Positions 17,076-24,811 of a DNA stretch of 64,000 nucleotides are shown in pieces. Position numbers and translations under genes: made by a program. The stretch comes from Limnothrix sp. FACHB-406 (lineage in GTDB: Bacteria > Cyanobacteriota > Cyanobacteriia > CACIAM-69d), in the NCBI RefSeq assembly GCF_014698235.1, contig NZ_JACJSP010000002.1:1-64000 (forward strand), read 5' to 3'. Under the pieces are notes generated by a model. It saw only the letters and a list, made by a program, of their open reading frames with translations. It ran no database searches and was not told the origin of the DNA. Every line of letters begins with the position of its first letter. Position 1 is the stretch's first letter.

Positions 17076-17531
17076 ATGACCGACTGGCTCGAACACAGCG
17101 TTCAAGTAGAAGTTCCGGTTCCGATCGAGCATGTGTGGAGCCTTTGGTCTGACCTAGAACAAATGCCCCGCTGGATGAAATGGATTGATTCGGTGCATAT
17201 TTCCGATGCGGATCCGGAAATTTCCATTTGGCAGTTTGCTTCGGGAAATTTCCGGTTTGATTGGAAGTCGCGAATTGTGCGGCTGGTGGATAACCAAATT
17301 ATTCAGTGGGAATCGATCGACGGGTTGCCCAACCGGGGAGCCGTGCGGTTTTACGATCGCAAGGGCAGCAGCATCGTGCGCATGAGCATCGCCTATGACA
17401 TTCCGGGGATCGTTGGGCAGTTGATGGATCGGCTGTTTTTGGGGCGGATTGTGGAATCGACGCTACAAGCAGATTTGGAGCGCTTCCGGGTCTATGCCGA
17501 ACAGTCCTTGCAACAAACGGGCCCCACTTAA
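17076..17531 (+). CDS. SRPBCC (START-like) family protein, cyclase/dehydrase type
   Basis: 151 residues, MTDWLEHSVQVEVPVPIEHV followed by LWSDLEQMPRWMKWIDSVH, the classic opening of the polyketide-cyclase/dehydrase SRPBCC subfamily. The fold binds a hydrophobic ligand in a helix-grip cavity; many cyanobacterial members are uncharacterised. It starts 143 bp after the divergent candidate effector gene and is convergent with the next gene. Substrate unknown. Confidence 0.85.
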   Translation: MTDWLEHSVQVEVPVPIEHVWSLWSDLEQMPRWMKWIDSVHISDADPEISIWQFASGNFRFDWKSRIVRLVDNQIIQWESIDGLPNRGAVRFYDRKGSSIVRMSIAYDIPGIVGQLMDRLFLGRIVESTLQADLERFRVYAEQSLQQTGPT

Positions 17532-17604
17532 AGCCGTTGTTGGGGCGATCGGGACTGGCGCAACCGGCGTTTGGGGGGCACTGAGCATGGAGCAATCAAC
17601 GGCT

Positions 17605-18015
17605 CTAGGTGGCCATGCCCGATCGCACGGTGTTGTTCTGGCGGCTGAGATAGGCCTTCAGGCGCAACAAACTGGTCACATGGCCTAACCGCAAGGGCAA
17701 AATCGAGATCCCTTCAACGCGCGATTGCAGCCATCCATCGCCCCAATGCCATTCGTGGTGGCCATCGATCGCCCCGGCCAGAATGAGCGAGAGGCCCCGA
17801 TCGTTTGCCCACTGAACATGATGCTGAATTTCCAGGGGCCCTAGCCAACTGGTGTAGGTCGTGCCGGTGACCAGGCGATCGGGCAAATTTGCCGAAAACC
17901 GCTGGGGGCCAATCCAATGGGGCCATTCGCTAGGGCGCAGAATGCTATCGCCAATTAGGGTTGCGGAAGCTTCGAGTTCAATGCGCAACTGGGCTTGTTG
18001 AAATGTGCCGAACAT
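17605..18015 (-). CDS. Conserved hypothetical protein, possibly SRPBCC-like
   Basis: 136 residues with no motif I can name. The pattern FQQAQLRIELEASATLIGD, then LRPSEWPHWIGPQRF and a long amphipathic C-terminal helix, is loosely similar to a helix-grip fold. The adjacent convergent gene is also SRPBCC, so it may be a distant relative. ATG at 18015. It starts 95 bp upstream of, and divergent from, hslO. Confidence 0.6.
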   Translation of the reverse strand: MFGTFQQAQLRIELEASATLIGDSILRPSEWPHWIGPQRFSANLPDRLVTGTTYTSWLGPLEIQHHVQWANDRGLSLILAGAIDGHHEWHWGDGWLQSRVEGISILPLRLGHVTSLLRLKAYLSRQNNTVRSGMAT

Positions 18016-18110
18016 AGGCTTTGGGGTTCCGTAGGTTGTGCCGTGATTTGGACAGATCCAATGGATACAATGAATTAATAACGCAGGTTAAGAAATGTAA
18101 GGGTTTTGTC

Positions 18111-19013
18111 ATGGGCGATCGTCTAATCCGAGCCACTGCCGCCGATGGGGGTATCCGCGCGGTGGGAGCCATCACCACCCGTTTGACCGACGAAGCCCGC
18201 GCCAGGCACAACCTATCCTACGTAGCCACCGCTGCATTGGGTCGCACCATGACGGCCGGCTTGCTGCTGGCTGCCAACATGAAGCGCACGGAAGCTCGCG
18301 TCAATTTGCGCTTTCGGGGTGATGGGCCCTTGGGCGTGGTGATGGCGGATGCGGGCTGTGATGGCACGGCTCGGGGCTATGTGGGTAATCCTAGTGTGGA
18401 GTTGCCACCCAATGCCAAGGGCAAGCTCGATGTGGGCGGGGCGATCGGGAAAGGCTACCTCTACGCTGTGCGTGATTTTGGCTATGGCTATCCCTATTCC
18501 AGCACCACGGAAATTGTGTCCGGGGAAGTGGCTGAGGATGTGACGCATTACTTGGCGAATTCTGAACAAACGCCTTCGGCTCTTTCCTTGGGGGTGTTTG
18601 TGGAGCCAGACGGAGTGACGGCGGCCGGGGGATTGCTGATTCAGGTCATGCCGCAGGCCTCGATCGAGGATTCGGCCCTGGCGCTGTTGGAAAGCCGCAT
18701 TGAAGCTCTTCAAGGGTTCACCCCACTCTTGCGGAGCGGCAAGTCTTTGCCCGAGATCCTGCAAGATCTGTTGGGGGATATGGGGTTGGAAATTTTCCCG
18801 GAAGTGCAAATGTTGCGATTCCACTGTGGTTGCACCAATGAGCGTGTGCTGCGGGCCCTGAAGACGTTGGGCGAAGATGAACTTCGGGACATGATTGTCA
18901 AGGACGGCGGCGCAGAGGCCACCTGCCATTTCTGTAATTCGGTCTATCAAACGGATGTTTCAGGCTTGGAGCAACTGATCCAAGAATTACGGGCCGAGGC
19001 GGCGAATTCCTAG
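18111..19013 (+). CDS. hslO: Redox-regulated chaperone Hsp33
   Basis: Holdase activated by oxidative unfolding in the cytoplasm. 300 residues from ATG 18111; an in-frame reading upstream to 18021 is not supported by the family start (MGDRLIRATAADGGIRAVGA). The zinc/redox switch is present: HCGC, then CHFC about 30 residues later, near the C-terminus, giving the four-Cys CXC-X27-32-CXXC arrangement. Length and start match other cyanobacterial Hsp33. Confidence 0.95.
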   Translation: MGDRLIRATAADGGIRAVGAITTRLTDEARARHNLSYVATAALGRTMTAGLLLAANMKRTEARVNLRFRGDGPLGVVMADAGCDGTARGYVGNPSVELPPNAKGKLDVGGAIGKGYLYAVRDFGYGYPYSSTTEIVSGEVAEDVTHYLANSEQTPSALSLGVFVEPDGVTAAGGLLIQVMPQASIEDSALALLESRIEALQGFTPLLRSGKSLPEILQDLLGDMGLEIFPEVQMLRFHCGCTNERVLRALKTLGEDELRDMIVKDGGAEATCHFCNSVYQTDVSGLEQLIQELRAEAANS

Positions 19014-19100
19014 ATCAACGCCATCGGGGCAACTTTTTTCCGCAGGGGGCTTGCATCTCTCGGAAAATTTGCTAAACTTGGTTTCGCCGCACAACGGCGC

Positions 19101-19173
19101 GGGGGTTTAGCTCAGTTGGTAGAGCGCCTGCTTTGCAAGCAGGATGTCAGCGGTTCGAGTCCGCTAACCTCCA
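19101..19173 (+). tRNA. tRNA-Ala (anticodon TGC)
   Basis: Full cloverleaf: acceptor GGGGGTT pairs with AACCTCC (one G-U). The D arm is GCTC-AGTTGGTA-GAGC, the anticodon stem CCTGC/GCAGG has loop TTTGCAA, and the T arm is AGCGG-TTCGAGT-CCGCT. The discriminator is A at 19173, and CCA is not encoded. No rRNA genes are nearby, so this is a stand-alone copy. Confidence 0.97.
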
Positions 19174-19249
19174 CTTAGATCCCAACAAATTAAAACAACT
19201 TAAACCTTGGAAGCCATGGCAGTATTCTTAGCGTGGTCTTCGGGGCTAG

Positions 19250-19397
19250 CTAGTAGCGCGACAGGCATAATGCATTAGGTCAAAGTTGCAGGGCTAGTCG
19301 TGGTAACAAGGGGCTTAAGCCCCTTGCTGCCTAACGATCAGGTGACGGTAACAGTCATATAGTCTGACCCAGTGAATTAAGGCAGCCGCGCTACTAG
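19250..19397. mobile_element. MITE-like element with 11-bp terminal inverted repeats
   Basis: CTAGTAGCGCG at 19250-19260 and its perfect reverse complement CGCGCTACTAG at 19387-19397 bound a 148-bp non-coding segment just downstream of tRNA-Ala. The dispersed palindrome copy 2 is inside. The size and terminal repeats resemble a miniature transposable element; no clear target duplication is visible. Confidence 0.45.
19307..19326. repeat. Dispersed palindromic repeat, copy 2
   Basis: CAAGGGGCTTAAGCCCCTTG, identical to copy 1. Flanks also match copy 3 at 57547: GTAA precedes the palindrome, and a partly conserved tail CT(G)CCT(A)ACGAT, ending in GT(G/C)ACGGT, follows. The repeat unit is therefore about 50 bp. 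Confidence 0.85.
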
Positions 19398-19608
19398 AGT
19401 TTGGTTGATGGCTCTCGCCCTTGATTGCGCTGGGCTGGCTCTAGTGGGCTGTGGCGATCGGTTGGGGACATGAAACCAGCCCGCAAACCACCGCCATCGA
19501 TCGGGGCCAAGAGCCAAATTGACCGGCCCCGATCGGGCTAATTGTCCATTGGAACGGTGTTGCTGAGAGGGTTGGGTCTCAATGCGCCGGTCTGGATGTT
19601 ATTTGCGA

Positions 19609-20745
19609 TTATTTGCGATCGATCCAAACCTTCAGCGCTTCGAGTTGCAAACCATCACCCCGCAGACCGCAGAACTCGCCACCACTCAGCACATTGGAGT
19701 TGCCATAGCGGGCAAAGTGTCCTTGGTAGAAGAGTTGATAGCGATCGGCTTCGGGGCCCGTCAGCTCGATCGTGAATCCTTCTAGGCGGCGACTTTCGCG
19801 GCGGGATCCGACATATTCCCCTTCACCCACCCAAGCCGTGTCACCGGTGCTTTGCAGGTGACCCATGTAGCGGATGCCCAAACCGGGAATCGGTTGCTTA
19901 AAGCGAATTTGCATCCCTTCGATGGCGCGAGATTCGCCGATGGTTCCAGCAAATTCCCGATCGCTGAAGGTGCGATCGCCAATGCCGCCGATGTGTACCA
20001 TCACTTCCAATGCCACCGTGCCAACTGTCGAAGCCGTGGCCCCAAAAATTACATCATTGGCTTGTAAAGGTGCGACCGTTTGGGTGTTGGGGGCTTCGCG
20101 GGGAGCGGGGGCCGCTTGACCACCCACTTGCAGCTTGCCTCGGGACGCGGCCACGGCCAGCGATCGACCAAAGGAGCGGGCCACGGTGTCTTCCAGTTGC
20201 ACCCAGCGATCGTCATCTAGGCGATCGGCTTCTTCCAACAGGGTCAAAAGGGCACAAAGGGGATGATTGCCCTTCACCAAGGAGATGGCCACCTGGGGCA
20301 AATTCGTGGGCACAGCGGTGGCCACTAGGCCGCGCACCTGTCGCGCTTGGGTTTGGCAATCTTCGAGGGCCCCTTGGGCATCGCTGCTGCCGCTGTAGCG
20401 AATGGACAGCAGGCGATCGAGCATGGCCAGCGCCTGTTGTTGAACCGCTTCCGGCGATCCAATGGGCATCAAGGAGCGAATAAAGGCTTCCAGTTCCCGC
20501 ACAGAAACCAAGTTGGCCGGAATGGCTCCCCCTGTTAAACCCGCTTCCTTGGCTAGGGCGATCGCGCGATCGCGTAGGGTTTCAAACACTTGTTGATAGC
20601 GGGCAGCTTCCTGGAGCAGACCGGCACTGGGTGGCGTACCCAAATTGGTTAACTCACCGGCCGCCAGGGAAAGCCGGGTCCCCAAGCTGTTGTAGCTACT
20701 GGCGAGGGCGCTCAACTCTTGCAGCAGGGTGTCGAGGGCGAGCAT
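19609..20745 (-). CDS. ChW-repeat protein with helical N-terminal region
   Basis: About 378 residues from ATG 20745; a TTG-type extension to 20814 is possible but reads MCIPQTIAQ without support. The N-terminal ~200 residues are helical (MLALDTLLQELSALASSYNS) with no known family. The C-terminal part (about 270-375) has two repeats like the clostridial hydrophobic-with-Trp (ChW) domain: AIEGMQIRFKQPIPGLGIRY with GHLQSTGDTAWVGEGEYVGS, then LEGFTIEL with YQGHFARYGNSN and LEALKVWI. ChW domains are extracellular in Clostridium and Streptomyces. No signal peptide is visible here, so location is unclear. Confidence 0.7.
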   Translation of the reverse strand: MLALDTLLQELSALASSYNSLGTRLSLAAGELTNLGTPPSAGLLQEAARYQQVFETLRDRAIALAKEAGLTGGAIPANLVSVRELEAFIRSLMPIGSPEAVQQQALAMLDRLLSIRYSGSSDAQGALEDCQTQARQVRGLVATAVPTNLPQVAISLVKGNHPLCALLTLLEEADRLDDDRWVQLEDTVARSFGRSLAVAASRGKLQVGGQAAPAPREAPNTQTVAPLQANDVIFGATASTVGTVALEVMVHIGGIGDRTFSDREFAGTIGESRAIEGMQIRFKQPIPGLGIRYMGHLQSTGDTAWVGEGEYVGSRRESRRLEGFTIELTGPEADRYQLFYQGHFARYGNSNVLSGGEFCGLRGDGLQLEALKVWIDRK

Positions 20746-21013
20746 AGGAAATTCAGTTTGAAGGGATTGAGTTAGTTGAATGGACTCCTGGGCAATGGTT
20801 TGGGGTATGCACAATTGGGGCGTGACTGACGATTCGGCATCTGTGATTCATCGTCTGTGATTCAGCATCCGTGATTCAGCATTCGCGAATCTTCGATCCC
20901 CAACCCGATCGATCTGATGCGATCAATCAGGCCAATTGTGCTGGATTAACCAAGCCTAGTGGAGCCAACGATAACCATACCACCGGCTCTAATCGGCCAA
21001 TGAATTAATGAAT

Positions 21014-21565
21014 TTATGAGTTTGTGTATAGGTTTTTGGAAATTGAGTTTGTGGCACTGGGTTGATGGGCGGTAATGGGCCCACGGGCGATCGGTTTGCA
21101 GTAGAGACGATCGCACCGTGGCGTTTCAACCCCTTGGGTTAATTGATAGCCGCTGGTTTCATACAATTGCACGGCCGTTGCAAGGACGCTGGCGGTTTCC
21201 AACCAAGCAATCTGGAAGCCACGCCTAGCCGCAGCTTGCTCCAGTTGTTGCAACAGCCAGCGCCCCAAACCCTGACCACGGGCCAATGGAAGCAGATACA
21301 TTTTGCGGATCTCAACCGCGCGATCGCCTCGGTCGATCGGATAGTAGGCTCCAGTGCCTACGAGCTGCGACCCTTGATAGATCACCCAAAATTCTCCCCC
21401 GGTCGCAAGATAACAATCTTCCACGGCCAGGACATCTCGATCGGCCCCTGTCGGTTCCCAAGGCAGACCATACTCCGTCAGCACAGTACGGATCACAGTT
21501 GCGGCAGCCGCCCGATCGCGAGGTTGCCAATCCTGAATCCGAAACCCCTTAAACACTGCTTCCAT
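21014..21565 (-). CDS. GNAT family N-acetyltransferase
   Basis: Start taken at ATG 21565 (MEAVFKGFRIQDWQPRDRAA); a TTG 8 codons upstream is possible. It has the GNAT core: VEIRKMYLLPLARGQGLGRWLLQQLEQAAARRG (motif A, CoA-binding R/Q-G-X-G) and LYETSGYQLT (motif B). 183 residues. The substrate cannot be told from sequence. It lies 39 bp after the STAS gene on the same strand and may be cotranscribed. Confidence 0.85.
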   Translation of the reverse strand: MEAVFKGFRIQDWQPRDRAAAATVIRTVLTEYGLPWEPTGADRDVLAVEDCYLATGGEFWVIYQGSQLVGTGAYYPIDRGDRAVEIRKMYLLPLARGQGLGRWLLQQLEQAAARRGFQIAWLETASVLATAVQLYETSGYQLTQGVETPRCDRLYCKPIARGPITAHQPSATNSISKNLYTNS

Positions 21566-21604
21566 GGCATCTAACAGGCAGGATTCCAACCCAAGCGGTT
21601 TCCA

Positions 21605-21988
21605 CTAAGCCGCCAAGGGATTAAAAGTCGGCTCCAGGGTCTGTTGTTCCCAAGCGGCCAATGCCGCCGCTTGCGATTCGTAGATGGGAAACACCCGATC
21701 GAGCTGAGCAATTTCAAACACCATCCGCACCGGATCCGAGGGCGCACAGAAGAGCAGCGCTCCACCCTGCTGTCGAGCCAATTTGAAACCAGCAATGAAT
21801 GCCGAAAGACCGGAACTGTCGATTGAACTCACCTGAGATAAATCCAGCAACCAAACCGGGGCGGAAGTGTCCGTAGCGCTAACTTCCTGGGCCAGTTGCT
21901 CAAATTGTTGACGCAGATCGGCGCTGCTGTGGGTGTCGCAGCGACCTTGGAGTTCGAGTACATGAGGGCTGTACATCATGGGCACCAT
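21605..21988 (-). CDS. STAS-domain protein (anti-sigma factor antagonist type)
   Basis: 127 residues consisting of one STAS domain. The key motif is LLDLSQVSSIDSSGLSAFIAG, with the conserved Asp-Ser-Ser phosphorylation site at the helix N-terminus. In the family this serine is phosphorylated by a HATPase-type kinase and dephosphorylated by a PP2C phosphatase. Neither partner is in the window. Probable role in partner-switching regulation. Confidence 0.85.
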   Translation of the reverse strand: MVPMMYSPHVLELQGRCDTHSSADLRQQFEQLAQEVSATDTSAPVWLLDLSQVSSIDSSGLSAFIAGFKLARQQGGALLFCAPSDPVRMVFEIAQLDRVFPIYESQAAALAAWEQQTLEPTFNPLAA

Positions 21989-22410
21989 AAACCTTCCTAG
22001 AGAGCGAGCATTAACAACCGGCTCGGGGCCGGCCCCGTATTTCGAGCCACGGGTCTATTCTGCTAATTGGAGGAGAGTGGAGGTGCGGCGGCGATCGCCC
22101 TAATAGGGTAATCGCGATCGCAAGTTACACGGGGCTAACTGGACTACCAAATGGGGCGCACCCCCGATCGTTGCCCGTTACCAAGGCTATTTTGTCAAGA
22201 GAGCGGCCCGGCACACCCTGGACAAGGTTCGGAGATTACGACCTGAGACGGGCGGTGATGGTTCCAGCCGCTGCTCCTCGATCGGGCTGTTGGCTCAGGG
22301 AGTCAAGGGGCTGAAACGTTGCGATCGACCCAGTTTTCTGTTGATGAACCCCAGCGTGGCCCCCTGAGCCAGGTTGCGCCCGCCGCTGGGCGATCGGCTA
22401 AAGGCGGCAA
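21989..22410. other. Intergenic region between STAS gene and uvrC
   Basis: 422 bp without a supported gene. HIP1-type sites are frequent and the region is GC-rich from 22200 on. The leftmost part should hold the STAS promoter; I see no clear elements. Confidence 0.4.
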
Positions 22411-24498
22411 TCACGAAACTGTGCCGGTCAAATCACTCGGATGAAAGTACTCATAAATTTGTTGGGCCAAGCGGGGGCCAACGCCGGGGACTTCCTGTAA
22501 CTGGGTGGGTGTAGCCTCGCGGATGTAGTCGATCGAGCGGAAGTGGGCTAACAGTTGCTTTTGGCGATGGTGTCCCAAGCCGGGAATCTCTTCGAGGCGT
22601 GATCGCCGCATTCGTTCCGTGCGTTTTTGGCGGTGGAAACTGACCGCAAATCGGTGAGCCTCGTCCCGCAAACGGCGCACCAACTGCACTCCCGGCTGCT
22701 CTGGATCCGTGCGTAGGGGCTGGGATTCTTCGGGCAAAAAGATTTCCTCGCGTTTTTTAGCCAGGCTCACCACCCGCAGCTCATCCAACAAATCCAGATC
22801 CCGCAACACGGCAACCACCGCCGACAGTTGCCCCTTGCCTCCATCAATCACAACCAAATCTGGCCAATCTTGGGTTTGACGCTCACGTCCACCCAAAACG
22901 CTCAGCGCCGCATTGGGTGCGCTACGGGGTTGGTAATCGCGGAATCGCCGCCGAATGGTTTCCGCCAAGCTGGCGAAGTCATCGGAGTGGCCGGGGCCAA
23001 TTTCAGGGTTCCGAATTTTGTAATGACGGTAATGTTGCTTGGCAGGCAAGCCATCCACAAACACCACCCGCGAGGCCACCGCATCGGATCCCTGGATGTG
23101 GGAAATGTCATAGCACTCAATCCAACGGGGCAGATCGGGCAAGTCCAAGAGATCTGCCAGATCCTGGAGGGCGGCTTGGTTTCGATCGCTGCTGCGTTGG
23201 GTACGGGCTAGCTCGTAGTCCGCGTTGCGGGCCACCAGAGCAATCAAGTCCGCTTTCAGTTGCCGTTGAGGGGCCTCGATCGCCACCTTGCGGCCCCGGC
23301 GTTCACTCAGCCAGTCCGCTAGCCAAGGCCCGTCGGGCAATTCGTACTGCACCAAGATCTCCGCCGGAATTTCAACGGATTCCACGGTGCTGTAGTGCTC
23401 TTCGAGGGCCTGTTGCAAAATTCGCCCCAAAACGCTGGGGGCAATGGCTGGGGCCATAACTGGTGGAATAGCGGCTTCGGTTTCGGCAGCAACTTCGGTC
23501 GCGGCTGGGGCGATCGCTTCGGTGACAACGGGCGATCGGGATTCGGGTGTTATGGGGGCCGTGGTGGTCGGTGCAGGAATTTCCGCCACAAAACCCAACC
23601 GCCCCACCAGCCGCCCGGCCCGAATTTGGAACAGTTGAATGCAAGCATGGCGATCGCTCGTGGCCAGGGCGATCGCATCGCGAGAAACCCGATCGTTTGG
23701 CAGCTCCACCTTGCGATCGGTCCCCAACTGTTCCAAGCCTCGCAGTCGATCGCGCAACTGAGCAGCCAGCTCAAAATTCAGTTCCTCTGCTGCGGCAATC
23801 ATCTGCTGCTGGAGTTGCTCCATCAACTCGCCCGATCGTCCCTGAAACACCATGGCCACCTTCTGCACCGTTTGGCGGTAATGCGCTGGTGTAATCAAAC
23901 CCTGACAAACACCCGGGCAGCGGCCAATGTCGTAGTTCAAGCAGGGGCGATCTCGAAACAAAGGCTTTGGCCGTTGCCGCAAGGGAAACAAACGCTTCAC
24001 CAGCCGCAAAGTTTCCCGCAAGGCCCGCGCATCGGTGTAGGGGCCGTAGTAGCGATCGCCGGGTTGGCTCAGCTTGCGTTTGCGGGTAATGAACAGCCGA
24101 GGATAATCCTCCGACCAAGTAATGCAGAGATAGGGATATTTCTTGTCATCCTTCAGCAGCGTGTTGAAGTGGGGTTGATGCTGCCGAATCAGGTTGGCCT
24201 CCAAGGCCAGGGCTTCCGATTCCGTATCGGTAACGATGAATTCAATCTCCGCCACCTGCCGCACCATCAGTTCCAGGCGCGGACTGTGCAGTTGCTCCCC
24301 GATCGGCTTGTTGGACTGACCCTGAAACGGCCGGAAGTAAGAGCGAACCCGCGATCGGAGGCTTTTGGACTTGCCTATATAAAGGATGCGATCGCGATCA
24401 TCCTTCATGAAATAAACCCCCGGCTCCCGAGGCAACTCGGCCAAGCGGGTCACCAAACGGGGGTGATCGTGAATGAGCAACCGTTGATTAACGCCCAT
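22411..24498 (-). CDS. uvrC: Excinuclease ABC subunit C
   Basis: 695 residues. UvrC makes both incisions in nucleotide excision repair. In order: GIY-YIG nuclease domain ([20 protein letters not shown] with LRSRV), UVR motif ([21 protein letters not shown]) that contacts UvrB, RNase H-like endonuclease domain ([32 protein letters not shown]), and tandem helix-hairpin-helix at the C-terminus ([12 protein letters not shown] and [15 protein letters not shown]). A 45-residue Ala/Pro/Thr/Glu-rich linker after the UVR motif is longer than in most bacteria. The gene is 313 bp upstream of, and divergent from, the RTX gene. Confidence 0.96.
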   Translation of the reverse strand: MGVNQRLLIHDHPRLVTRLAELPREPGVYFMKDDRDRILYIGKSKSLRSRVRSYFRPFQGQSNKPIGEQLHSPRLELMVRQVAEIEFIVTDTESEALALEANLIRQHQPHFNTLLKDDKKYPYLCITWSEDYPRLFITRKRKLSQPGDRYYGPYTDARALRETLRLVKRLFPLRQRPKPLFRDRPCLNYDIGRCPGVCQGLITPAHYRQTVQKVAMVFQGRSGELMEQLQQQMIAAAEELNFELAAQLRDRLRGLEQLGTDRKVELPNDRVSRDAIALATSDRHACIQLFQIRAGRLVGRLGFVAEIPAPTTTAPITPESRSPVVTEAIAPAATEVAAETEAAIPPVMAPAIAPSVLGRILQQALEEHYSTVESVEIPAEILVQYELPDGPWLADWLSERRGRKVAIEAPQRQLKADLIALVARNADYELARTQRSSDRNQAALQDLADLLDLPDLPRWIECYDISHIQGSDAVASRVVFVDGLPAKQHYRHYKIRNPEIGPGHSDDFASLAETIRRRFRDYQPRSAPNAALSVLGGRERQTQDWPDLVVIDGGKGQLSAVVAVLRDLDLLDELRVVSLAKKREEIFLPEESQPLRTDPEQPGVQLVRRLRDEAHRFAVSFHRQKRTERMRRSRLEEIPGLGHHRQKQLLAHFRSIDYIREATPTQLQEVPGVGPRLAQQIYEYFHPSDLTGTVS

Positions 24499-24811
24499 GC
24501 TGACCCGAATTTCATCAAAATCATCCCACCCCTGTACAATGCCCCATAACCTGAGCCACGATCTCCACCACCTCTCCCAATTTTCCCGTGAATCTTGGGG
24601 AACCCATTGGAGAGCCTAGTCGTCAAGGGCTTCAGCTAGACAGTATCAGTCAACCTAAGGTAAACTTGCGCTGGCTGTACGAGTCTTTTTGGCAGTCTCA
24701 GATCAACAGAAAGCTCATAAGCTGCCTGTCACTGGATGCAACGCTGAATTGTCGATCGTTTGGTACAAGCACAGACATACAGCTACAGCAAATTTCAGAG
24801 GAGTGGAATAA
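24499..24811. other. Divergent promoter region of uvrC and the RTX gene
   Basis: 313 bp between divergent genes. An AGAGGAG Shine-Dalgarno (24797-24803) lies 8 bp before the GTG of the RTX gene, decides that start, and fits high expression. No -10/-35 pair can be assigned with confidence. Confidence 0.45.

Larger units (their letters stand above)
19174..19608. other. Intergenic region after tRNA-Ala
   Basis: 435 bp without a supported gene. It contains a short element bounded by 11-bp inverted repeats (19250-19397) that encloses dispersed palindrome copy 2. The rest shows no recognisable signal. Confidence 0.5.

Noticed and set aside
22828-24549. Plus-strand frames opposite uvrC, including one of 384 codons
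   Set aside because: Low-complexity and composition-driven; uvrC on the minus strand explains the sequence fully.
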